Shown one piece after another: positions 19,301-29,823 of a DNA stretch of 33,422 nt. The stretch covers positions 244,707 through 278,128 of the forward strand of contig VHZZ01000140.1 in the NCBI GenBank assembly GCA_009801015.1, written 5' to 3'. The DNA comes from Silene noctiflora. Its lineage: Eukaryota; Streptophyta; Magnoliopsida; Caryophyllales; Caryophyllaceae. The translations under genes were made by a program, and so were the position numbers. The notes below the pieces were generated by a model. It searched no databases. It worked only from the letters and a program-made list of their open reading frames with translations, and was not told the DNA's origin. The first letter of the stretch is position 1, and every line of letters starts with the position of its first letter.

Positions 19301-22300
19301 ATGGCGTCTTCTTCCTTCACTTCTCGCTTCACTTCTCTCCTTCTCCTCTTCGTACTCCTCCTTTCCGTCGCCATTGTCGCCACCGCTCTCCGCTCTTCCC
19401 CTCGGTATAATTACTCTCTTCTTTTCACCTTTTACCGCTGAATTCCGACCTACATTCTCGTTTCACTAATACTTGTGTGAAGGCGTGAAGCGGTTCTAGA
19501 TAAGTATATTGTAAAATCGTTTTACACAAGACTATTTTTTTTCGTTTTTCAAAAAACCTACATTTTCCTCTTTTTTTTTTTTGTTTTCCTTTTCGAAAAT
19601 TGAAATTTTAGGTCGGAAAAATCTACTCGTACAAAATTCGTATACTTAATGCTATAAAAAAATTATTTAATTTGAAAATGGAGGAAAAATTTTCATTTTT
19701 CCTTTTCTTTTAATCTTTTGTTTCAATTATCGAAATTATTAGTTACGAAAAATTGTAAAATTACGGAAATTTGATGTAATGTTATGTCGGTGGAATTTAG
19801 GCCAAGTGAAACAGTGAAGTTGGAGCAGAGCTTGAAGAACACAACAATGGCGGACAAAATGTAAGTACAATTCTGAATTCTCCTTTTTTTATTTTTACTT
19901 TATTTTCTACAGTTGAAATATCTTAAAAGTGAAAGATATTCTTAAATATTAACCACCGTTAGATCTAACAGTAGAAAGGATAATTGGCCGTTGAGATGTA
20001 ACTTCCTTAACTTCCTCCGTTTATTCCGTTTACGGTTACACTTGTTCTCATTGGATTCCGTTAAAGTATCTTCTTACTTCTTTTCTCTCTCCTCTTTATT
20101 CCTAATTTACCCCTACCTTTATTTCAAGCTAATGCATTTATTCTGCTCACATGTTAGGGTACTTTCGTCCTTTTATGTTATAAAATTGAAAACAGAAGAA
20201 TTTGTACTTCCCGCCGACGACGTGTCTTTGCACATTGAGCAGTGCACAGTGCACACCATTTTCCACCTGCTTTGTTTTTCCTTTTCAATATTTATTTTAT
20301 TTTATTAAAGTCGATAAATGTCGGTTCATCCCACCTAAATTACAGTTTTACCCTTATTTTGTATGGGATCCTTGTATGTAAATAACTTTGTTAAGATAAT
20401 TTGTATACAACGGTCTTATTTGTTGAGTAATATTTTACGTGACGTTTTTACGATGATTTAATGTAATGCGGTTTTACATAGATGTACGTAGTGTTACTTA
20501 AATCGGATATAAATGGTAGATTGAGATTGAGATTGAGACCTCAATTAAGTAAGATGCTATCCACGTCCACAAACAAGTCATTCAATTGAGATTGTATGTA
20601 GCATGTAGGGCTACTATTTAGGTTTCAGAATAAGGCTTCATGTAGCAATAAATATTGGGTGGTGTTCCTGTTGTAGCATTAAATGTTAAGTAATTGGGAA
20701 TTCTTTCTTGTTTGTCTACTTTTGGAATTCACATTTTATAATTTAATTATAAGTAAATGGTTGTCGTAAGGTCGTTTTACAATAATTTATAGTAAAACCG
20801 TATAAAACTCGGTAAACTTACTTTTATCTGGGTATTTGCCGTTGTTTTTAAGCAACTGTTGTAGCATTAAATGCTGGGTAATTGAGAATTCTTTCATGTT
20901 TGTTTACTTTTGGACTTCATTCACATTTTATGTGAGTTAAAACCTAAATTATAGAATACAATCGTGTTTAATGTAAGACTGTTAATTTACCATACTATGG
21001 ATAAGTGATGCTCTAACATTTAAAAATACGGTTTTAGTTTTCATTGTAAGACGGTCCTACACAATCGGACAAACTATACCATTTTGACGTGGGTAACTTT
21101 TGCAGGGAGGTGGTGGTGGAAAAAAGTGATGCAGTAAATGAACATGCAGTGGAGAACCCTGAAGAAGTTGTTGCCATGGTTCACATGTGGGTTTGCTTCC
21201 TTTTATTCTATTTCTGTCTAACTATTTGTATCATTGGCTATAATGTTACACTGATTTATCTTGTCAATGTGATTGATTGATTGATTGATTGGATACTGGT
21301 ATAGCATAATATATGGTCGAAAATTACCAGTTTTGAGGTTAAAAAATTAAATTACTGCTCAAGTCATTACATTTAATTTACATAAATTATTGGGGTCGGT
21401 GACATAAAAGAGGGTATATTAATGATTCAGCCTTTAGGTTAAAGGCTTTATTATTCACCCTTTTTGTTAATGTCAATATTGAATAAAGTTTGGACCCATA
21501 AATCATTATGGTGTGTTGGTAATTTTGGTGGTGAGTTATGAGAATAATTATTGATTTTGTTGTGACTCTTTTTCACCGACGAATTTTTAATGTCATGTGT
21601 GTTAGGTCTTTGAGTCACATCTTCATGAATTGTACATCATTAATGTTGGAGGTTAGGATCTACTCTAGCTAGACTTAACAATACTCTTTAGCTTCATGGA
21701 GAATCATGAAAACTGAAGTTATAGATCAGTTCATTATGTTGAAGTATCCAATCACACATACTTGTATGAGACGGTCTTACACAAGTAAATTGTAAATCGG
21801 GATAATTTGATGATTACTTTAAACTAAATTACGGATCATGAGTTTTTGGTGGCTGGATCCGTTTTACCCAATGTTTGCAAAAAACCGCCTTACCGGATAC
21901 TAAGCTGTGTTAATTGTATGCAAGTGTGAAGCCAATTCCTGTAGAACAGCCGAAAATTTTCGTCCTGAGTTTTTAAAATTGAAGTTAGAGGATCAATTCA
22001 TCTGTTTCTGTTACGGTTGGTAGAATTTGCTTTTGTTTGTGCATAATTGATAGTGTAGTTTTTAACACAGTAGCATCATCATTGTAACTAAAATTGTTAC
22101 CTGGCTCAACAACATCTGCCTGATGCAATTATGGAGAATTGTATAAATTCGATTACCCTGTCTTGTTTTAAAACAAAATTGCTCTTTACCGATGACCTAT
22201 AACGAGAAACTGTAATCTGTCTCTTGGTATAGAAATTTAAACTTTATAATAACCTCAGGTTTTGGACAAAATATCATGAGCCACACTTTTGTGAGCATGG

Positions 22301-24530
22301 TACATCTTACATACTCTTGATCAGAAATAAACTTCAAAAAATCAAAGACTGAGGAATTTATAGTATCTGAATCCCAAAGACACTCTTACTGCTATTGCTG
22401 CAAAATCATGATGATATCAATTTCAATTCTGCAGGAGCATCCAGAACAGCACTCAGAGGAGGAATCTGGGTTATTTTTCATGTGGAACAGGAAATCCCAT
22501 TGATGATTGCTGGCGTTGTGACCCAAACTGGCACAAGAACCGCAAGCGCCTTGCTGACTGTGGCATTGGCTTCGGTAGAAACGCTATTGGTGGACGGGAT
22601 GGGCGATTCTATGTCGTCACAGACCCACGTGATGATGACGCTGTCAACCCCAGGCCTGGCACTCTGAGGCATGCTGTCATCCAAGAAGAGCCACTGTGGA
22701 TCGTGTTCCAGCGTGATATGGTAATTCAATTGAAGGAGGAGCTTATAATGAACAGTTTCAAGACAATTGACGGTCGTGGGTCAAATATTCACATAGCAAA
22801 TGGTGCCTGCATCACAATCCAGTATGTGACAAACATCATTATCCATGGTATCCACATCCACGACTGCAAACCTACTGGTAATGCTATGGTCAGGAGTTCG
22901 CCTTCTCATTTTGGATGGAGAACAATGGCAGATGGAGATGGTGTCTCAATATTTGGTGCTAGTCAGATTTGGGTGGATCATAATTCACTCTCTCATTGTG
23001 CTGACGGCCTTGTTGATGCTGTGATGGGCTCAACTGCCATCACCATATCTAACAACCACTTCGCGCACCATAATGAGGTATTAGATCTGTATTCATTTCC
23101 TATGGTCTTTTCTGTTCAAATAATGAGTCTCTTGAAAAGATGATCTCATGTTAATATAAAGGAATAACTAGCCCATTTAACTCTAATATGGGTTAATCCC
23201 TAGATAATTTTTATCAGGAGACCGAAATTCTCCTGTTCAAATGGATTATTTGTTGCTGAGCAGGCTTAAGCTATTTTCAATGTTACAGGTAATGCTGTTG
23301 GGTCATAGTGATTCCTATGTGAGGGACAAACAGATGCAAGTTACTATTGCGTTCAATCATTTTGGTTCAGGCCTCATCCAGAGAATGCCAAGGTACTTCA
23401 TAGAATCACAGCTGTACATGGCTGTTTGCAGTCTAATTTTCGCTTGCAAGTACACTAGTCGCCTAGTCGGTGTAAATAATACTCCCTCCGTCCCGGTCAT
23501 TTGTTGTCTTTTTCCATTTTAGGGTGTCTCAATGAATTGTTGTCCTTTCTATTTTAGGATTGCATTTGATGAGTTATTTGGTCTTTCACATTCAATTTAG
23601 TCCATTTGTCATCTCCTAATTGGCTCCCTCCTCTTTCCTTAGTCTTTGTGCCAAAACCAAAGGACAACAAATGACCGGGACGGAGGGAGTATAATTTTGA
23701 ATAATATAACTTGATGCTTTCTAATTTTGGCGAATCATGTGGTTTGTTATAAACTGGAAACTGAGAGGGACTACCATAAATATGCAGGTGTCGCCACGGT
23801 TATTTCCATGTGGTGAACAACGACTACACACACTGGGAAATGTATGCCATTGGTGGAAGTGCAAGCCCCACTATCAACAGTCAGGGTAACAGATACGCAG
23901 CCCCAACCAATCCTTTTGCTAAAGAGGTATGCTCTTCTCAACAAAAACTCCTCTTTCTTTATGTGCTATGCTGAATACGTATATGCTACATTGGATTTGG
24001 ATTAGATTTGTTGAGGATTAGATTTACTGAGTACTTAACTACTGACCTGAGATTACTTGCCCGATAATGATAAAAATGACGAAGTAAAAACTGACGATAC
24101 TGATATCTCACTAATTGTGAAATTCCGCAAAACTGGGATCTAGCTGCACCCACAAAGAAAAAAATGACGATATTTGTACTCTGATGATTGTGAAATTCGA
24201 GGTTCCACCCCTCATTATTCAGCGTGGGACAGTCCGACATGAGCATGTCACATAATAGGATCTAGCTACATTAAAACTGATTATGACTTGACTTGGTGAA
24301 AAATTCAGGTTACGAAGAGGGTAGACACAGCTGCAGGTCAGTGGAAAGGTTGGAACTGGAGATCTGAGGGAGACCTCATGCTCAACGGGGCCTACTTCAC
24401 AAACTCTGGAGCCGGAGCTGGAGCAAGCTATGCAAGAGCCTCAAGCTTAGGTGCCAAGTCATCGTCCATGGTCGGATCTATCACAGCCAATGCGGGACCT
24501 CTTTCCTGTCGCAGGGGCAACAAATGCTAG
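19301..24530 (+). CDS. Pectate lyase (polysaccharide lyase family 1), secreted; seven exons
   Basis: Exons 19301-19404, 19801-19860, 21106-21186, 22435-23077, 23289-23392, 23788-23926 and 24310-1 (that is 24309) to 24530 total 1,353 nt, or 450 residues. All introns are GT-AG and phases agree. The enzyme cleaves de-esterified homogalacturonan by Ca2+-dependent beta-elimination in the cell wall. Residues 1-30 form a signal peptide (hydrophobic [17 protein letters not shown]). Residues 70-115 carry the plant Pec_lyase_N-like segment ([17 protein letters not shown]) and the [17 protein letters not shown] motif. The PL1 beta-helix follows, with WVDH (261-264), DGLVD (272-276), [11 protein letters not shown] (294-304) and the RxPxxR motif (328-333, RMPRCR), whose first Arg is the expected catalytic base. 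It ends CRRGNKC. Possible N-glycosylation sites are N48 and N86. The start ATG has a good context (aacaATGgc). The gene looks intact, and length and motif order are normal for plant pectate lyases. Confidence 0.95.
20668..20936 (+). repeat. Direct repeat within pectate lyase intron 2
   Basis: About 75 bp beginning 'ctgttgtagcattaaatg' at 20668 recurs at 20856 with moderate divergence ('aattctttc-tgtttg-ctacttttgga-ttca' shared). A weaker partial copy begins near 20640. This may be an old tandem duplication within intron 2 (19861-21105) or two related insertions. Confidence 0.6.
21271..21291 (+). repeat. GATT microsatellite in pectate lyase intron 3
   Basis: Five uninterrupted GATT units. Intron 3 spans 21187-22434 and otherwise shows only AT-rich sequence with a 'gagacggtcttacacaag' motif near 21767. 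Confidence 0.85.
23482..23689. mobile_element. Stowaway MITE in pectate lyase intron 5
   Basis: CTCCCTCCGTCCCGGTCATT at the left is matched by the inverted copy at the right (aatgaccgggacggagggag). Inverted ends are nearly perfect over about 27 bp, and TA lies on both sides (23480-23481 and 23690-23691). At 208 bp it makes up more than half of the 395-bp intron 5. It leaves the donor (23393) and acceptor (23787) intact. It is the same family as the split copy at 15296-16076 and better preserved. Confidence 0.92.
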
Positions 24531-25180
24531 CCGTTTCAATCTGTTTATAGGAAAAAGGGTCTTTTTTCTCCCTGGTCTTTTCTTTACCTTTTTTTTTTCT
24601 TTATGATTTACGATTATACGTCATTCATCCATTGATCATCAGTCACCTTTTGCCTTGAAACCTCATATTCCACACAGTCCATTCTTCATATCATGGCAAG
24701 TGTACATTTTTTTACACATTGTCATTATATGACTCAATTGAACCTCATCTGCCGAGTGCCGATTGTTTATCCAAAGCTGTGTTATATTTTGTTTTCCCAA
24801 CCTCGGCCTGCGTCATTCCTGAGGAAAACTTCTTTGGTTATGACAACAGCACGGTCTGAAGCGTTGTTTTTTTATTTTTTATTTTTTTTTCTTTCATTTG
24901 GTCTTGATCCCCTAGTTTTTGCCTATCTTTTCACAAATGAAACCAACCAAATTCAAAAATCTCTAACACCATTGCTATTATTCTCAAGTGTTCAGCTTTA
25001 AACGAGTCCTTATTTTGGTTTGTCATCTCGGAAATGAGTGGGTTTATTTTGTGTGTTGCATTTTCTTTCACTTGTTTCCTTCCCTGATAGTGTGTCGTTG
25101 GTCATACAAGTATTAGGCATTAGAATGTATTATTGTCCTGAATTCTAAAGATTGGAGTGTTGTTCCGGATTTATCAGCAA
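24531..25180 (+). other. Presumed 3' UTR and downstream flank of the pectate lyase gene
   Basis: T-rich sequence after the stop codon, typical of plant 3' UTRs. I see no canonical AATAAA and cannot place the poly(A) site. A 102-codon frame at 24693-25001 matches nothing known. Confidence 0.4.
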
Positions 25181-27883
25181 TATATATCGACTTTTTGAAT
25201 TATTTCAGTGTAATTTCCATTTCTGTAAATTGTAAATGAATTGCTTCTGTTTCCGACTGCATTATTACCGCGGTTTATGGCACAATGACCGACATTGATC
25301 CATGACAACCAATTCCAGCACTCAAAACTTAGCATATTTACACTAGAGTTTTGGTGTGCAAAAATGGTTATCAATCTCCATCATTTAAAAAGGGTGACAA
25401 ATGTGAATATATTACTCAGAAAAGCACAAGCGTCATATCTGGTGGGGGATGAAATAAAACGCATTTAATGGATCCAACTGGTTCACCATGTTAGTCTGTA
25501 AACAAAGATGGCGAAATTTGATAGTTGATGTGAATACTGGAATAGATGATGATGATGATGACAGTTTGTTTATTAGAGTTGAAAACCAGATTAAATGGGT
25601 TTGGCATGTGAGGTAGGTCCAATCTGGCATGTGATCACAAAGTGTAAGGGTGTGCCCACTTCAATAGTTTGTACTTGGGAGTCGATAATTTATATGAGAT
25701 CGTCTTAAATAAGAACCGTTGTATGAATACAGAATATATACACAACCGTCAACTGCACTCTTGATGTCTAATTATTTCTGGATTAATGCAATTCCATTTA
25801 CTGTTGGGCTATTCACCCAACTTCCGAATTAAATCGCTTTTAATTTCTTCAAAGCAAAGACTCCCACCCTTTTTGCATATAATTATTATGAGTAATTGAG
25901 TAAAGGTAGAGGGTGCTACGGAAGTGGCCACAAATTAGGTGGAGAAGGGATTAAATGAGTGCAATTTTTGTTAAATTTCGACAAGGGATGCATCATTGCA
26001 TCGTGTATACGTGTGTTACTCTGAGTCAGCCTTAAGGGTTGGATACGACACAGTGTTAGAGCGTTGGATACATCTGTTTTTTACGAAGTATTAATTTTTT
26101 GGTCTGAAATGAAGTGTTGAAGTGTCACTCGTGTGCCAACACGCGACATGCCACCAAAGTGAAACGTCGGAGTTACAGAAGTGTATATATTATGATTTTA
26201 TTTCGATAAAAAGGTTTGAAAAAATGAAGTAACATGCTAAAATATTGTAAAATCTCAAAATTAACCTGTGAAAATATGAATTCATAGGGTTAGACGTAGA
26301 CATTCGACTTAAATGACTGACCTCAAACTCGATTCAAATGAGGTGATACAGACCCGGCTTCGTGGCTGGTTGCGTATGCACATTAGCAGCGGGTTAACGG
26401 GTTTGGGAGGGGTTAATGGGCCAGGCCTTTGTATTTTTCTTAAAAAGCCTTCTTCGTACGTGCTTATTTAGTGAACGCGATGGGCCGGGTTCAATGGACA
26501 TGATGACCTATGAACAGCTCTAAATTAGCACAAGGAACCATAATTTGATATCAATGTGTAATCCAGTATTTGCTTTGGGCCAGGTATGCCTGTTTGTGGG
26601 CTTAACAGATTGTTGCCCGGACTCAGGAGCGTAGGAGCCGAATGCTAAAATGGCAATGCCCGGCCCAATCAAGCTTGTAACAAGCCTTATTATTCAACCT
26701 GTCGTATTTAATTATTTATTTACCTTTATTTTTCCGTGAAATAAATTTAAACAAAAGTGAAACTGACTATAAATCTGGGACAAATTGAACAAATTTAGTG
26801 ACAACATTAGAATAAAGAAAATACTTATTAGCCGAAAAGGACAAAACCTTACTTGTTCAATTCAGTTCATAATTCAGTCCAGCTCCATTAAGATACATCG
26901 CTAAATCCTCACTCAAACAATGTGCACTTTATTAAGGTCAGTTACGGAGTACTTGATAGCTGAGATAAACTATCAATTACTAGGAGTTGCTTTTTGGTTA
27001 CATAATCATTTTATTTATTCCGTACTTATGTGAATTCTTGCAAGGCATGCATTGGACAATGAGACATGAATGAACTTTAGCATCACCAAAGATGCTTATA
27101 AAATTTACACGATATTATACTCCATTTATATTGATGGAAAAGGTGATAATTTATAGTTGGACAAACTAAAAAGTATCATGTTTAGGGAAATGCCACTCGA
27201 TTTTGAAATGTGCCGGGGTTTTAACAAGCATTTATATATCTTGGAAAAGTTTGTGAACAATTTATTTGACAAATAAAAAGAAATATACTCCGTATGTATC
27301 ACTTTATAAACTAAGAGCAACGCTAGCGGTGTTGTAAAGACGATAAAATCACCTTTATGAAATAAAAAAAAGGCAATTATTTTAACCCTTGTAAGCAATA
27401 CTCCTTAAACATAAATCAAGCCCATTGTGCGTCAAATACGGATTATCAATAAGTTATTGAGAGATCATTTTTATGTTATGTATTTTTTTCGTACCCTTTT
27501 ATTATCGTGCGTCGTCAAACATGCATGTGGTAATTGCTTGAGGGGTGGCCGAAACATTAAATCGGGCGCTTCTTCCGTACGTACTACGTAGGAGTACTTT
27601 TGTACAACATGGGATAATATTAGATGTGCATCTGCAGATCAAAACCAATTTCAGGTTTCATCAAGTTAATGGTTTTTGCTTTCATTAATGTAGATGCCAA
27701 TCTAGCAGTCTATGCACATGAACATACATTATAATCCAACCTAAATAATGTGCATCCTTTAATTCTTAATTAATTGTCCTCCTCCTTTCTTTAATCTCAT
27801 TAAAATTATCTTTCTTTTGACTTTTTCCACTTGGTCTAAAAGTCAACCGACTCAAATTAAAACCTAATAACCGAACCAATGTA
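25181..27883. other. Intergenic, no gene recognised
   Basis: Contains a short GAT microsatellite (about 25545-25561). A stretch at about 26340-26660 with 'gacccgg', 'gggccgggttcaatgg' and 'cggcccaatc' motifs may be an eroded GC-rich transposon akin to the hAT element at 16104. 'atgaacagctctaaattag' at about 26509 is a plausible element end. No coding region is supported. Confidence 0.4.
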
Positions 27884-27896
27884 TGTTAACCTATGG

Positions 27897-28010
27897 TTGA
27901 GAATAAGAGTTAAATCAACTGGTAACTGGTAAGAGAACTCTTACGCTAATTATGAAGTTAAGGGTTCGATTCTCACCAGTGACATAGTGCGCTTATTTGA
28001 AAAAAAAAAG
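27897..28010 (+). mobile_element. tRNA-derived SINE with 13-bp target duplication
   Basis: The body carries a tRNA-like B box, GGGTTCGATTCTC (27962-27974), and an A-box-like 'aactggtaactggtaag' upstream. It ends in an A run (28000-28009). Flanks are TGTTAACCTATGG (27884-27896) and TGTTAACCTAAGG (28011-28023), a 13-bp duplication with one mismatch, as left by LINE-type integration. At about 114 bp it is short for a plant SINE and may be a 5' or internally deleted copy. Confidence 0.7.
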
Positions 28011-28182
28011 TGTTAACCTAAGGCTCTAGATAGCAATTGGATTTAAACTGATTTGTGACCTGATAGTGACTCAATTGACCTATTTGAATACATGATGATA
28101 ACAAATTAGTTTTATAGTGATTCCAATATAAATGGACTTTATCCTACTCTAAACATGAAACAAACTATTGTAATTTCAAAAT

Positions 28183-29043
28183 GGGTGGTACTCATTCATG
28201 GACGGGTTTTACTTTTTCATGGACGAAAATGACGATTGTACCCCTTTTATTTTAATACTTCATTTTCCTCTTTCATTCTCCAATTCAATTACTAGAGAAG
28301 AATGACTNTGAATATTGGTATTTATTCGGATTCCATTGTTGAAGATGCTTATCAAATGGGTAAACAACAACAAATTAATGGAGAAAATGGGAACGATAAA
28401 AATACACATTGATGAAGATGCTTATGACATAGATTCCATTATTGTGCCAAGCGAATAATGTCCAAGACTAAATTATCTAATTGCAGAAACTAATGGCAGG
28501 AAACCAACATAGCACAGTCTGTTCTTTCCTCTGCTAAGGCAGGTATCAATGGAATCCATATTCCAATTCGAGACGGGTTTTCGACTAAAGTATTTTTCAA
28601 TGGGGAAGAATGCTCTTATTGGAGTTCTGGTAGTATCTTTATGGAGCATTGATCGACATTTGAATTCGGACTTTCACCTTACGCCGGCGACGCACGCCGT
28701 GGCTGATCCCAACGACAACGACGGACGCCGGATACCCCCTTGTACACTCCTCTAACACCACCATACATTTTAAAACAAACCCTAATTAAATTAGTGTAAA
28801 TTAATTCCCTAATTTGACATAACATAATTAATAAACTTAATAAATTAGAATAATTACTTGATCGATTTGAGAATTAGCATCCATAATTGTATAATTTGCT
28901 CTTCTTAATTAATTATGTGAGGAAGACAATTAGAGAGGAGGGTAGTTAGAGTTTTTTTCTCTCTAAACAAAGGGTATAAGATGGAAAAATAATGGAAAAA
29001 AGTCCATAAAAGAGTAAATTCCGTCCATGAAAGAGCAACTACG
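28183..29043. mobile_element. Non-autonomous Mutator-like element, possibly with captured sequence
   Basis: Inverted ends of about 60 bp share TTCATGGACGG and TTTACT..TT.ATGGAC at left (28183 onward) and right (29043 backward). The perfect 9-bp target duplication TTTCAAAAT (28174-28182 and 29044-29052) is the Mutator signature. The 861-bp element has no transposase. The interior (about 28310-28760) differs in character and includes a GC-rich patch (28680-28740, 'acgccggcgacgcacgccg') and a 68-codon frame (28549-28755) that I do not recognise. It might be captured host DNA (Pack-MULE). An ambiguous base is at 28308. Confidence 0.8.
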
Positions 29044-29209
29044 TTTCAAAATATACAACTATTCAATGGTATAACGTGAACTGAAACACTGACTACTCGA
29101 ATTGAACTTAACTAGACTTAAATAATGACGTTGATATTAGCACCAAGTATGGGGAGGCCTACAGTTACATCCACACTTCAAGCCCGAAGGACATTCGTGT
29201 GAAGGAGCG

Positions 29210-29416
29210 TGTTAGGGTATAAAACCGATCTTTGGACTCAAACAATCAATTTAAACTTTTGGTTGATGAGATGGTTCTTAGCTTGTCATGGTATCAGAGC
29301 CAGTGTGACCAATGGTCACAGGTTCGAATCGGGTTCGAATCCCATTAGAGTATAAAACCGATCTTGAAACTCCAACTATCAGCTTAGACTTTTGGTTAAG
29401 ATGGTTTCTTGAAAAT
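29210..29416 (+). mobile_element. TRIM (miniature LTR retrotransposon)
   Basis: Two direct copies of a terminal repeat of about 75-79 bp, 29210-29288 and about 29343-29416, share 'gtataaaaccgatctt', 'cttttggttga/aagatggtt' and a TGTTAG...TGTCA frame in the first. Directly after the first lies TGGTATCAGAGCC (29289-29301), the primer-binding site complementary to initiator tRNA-Met. The intervening stretch is only about 55 bp. The sequence upstream (about 29170-29209, 'cccgaaggacattcgtgtgaaggagcg') resembles the end of a TRIM internal region. The 29210 repeat may therefore have been the 3' LTR of one unit and the 5' LTR of another. The right repeat ends about 310 bp before the DUF642 gene TATA box. 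Confidence 0.75.
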
Positions 29417-29725
29417 TGACTCGATAAACCCTAATCAACTGTGACCCGATTGACCTCAACTCCGACCCAAAACCGACTCACAATTTGTTAAATTGAAATT
29501 AAAGTATAATTTATGAATGGTTGGGCCATTGGATCAAGTTGGAGTTGTTCTTAATTTAAAGTTTTAAACCATGGAGACAATCCAACACACCTTGCGCCAT
29601 AGATAGTGCTTAAGCTCACAAGACAAAAGAGTGCGATATAATTGAACTATGATTCTTTCACTTCTTACTCTTCTTTATTTATCATTCAATGCCAACATCT
29701 TATACATGTAATTAGTCTTCATTCT
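29417..29725. promoter_or_regulatory. Upstream region of the DUF642 gene
   Basis: About 310 bp of AT-rich DNA between the TRIM and the TATA box. I see no site I can name with confidence. Confidence 0.35.
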
Positions 29726-29735
29726 CTATATATTT
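29726..29735 (+). promoter_or_regulatory. Probable TATA box of the DUF642 gene
   Basis: CTATATATTT (29726-29735) lies about 90-100 bp before the chosen start codon, with pyrimidine-rich sequence around the expected start site. Confidence 0.6.
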
Positions 29736-29823
29736 GCTCACTTAATTTCTCCATTTTAAGGTATCTTACAATTACAATACACTTGTAATTTGTTTCTCTT
29801 TATTCATGCAATATTTCATAACA

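Noticed and set aside
23241..23522. 93-codon open frame with pectate lyase-like peptide
   Set aside because: It contains exon 5 but runs through the 5' intron end and past the donor at 23393. The spliced model explains it.
27897..28010. Possible tRNA gene
   Set aside because: The B box is good, but no cloverleaf with a proper anticodon arm is visible. The A run and 13-bp target duplication indicate a SINE.
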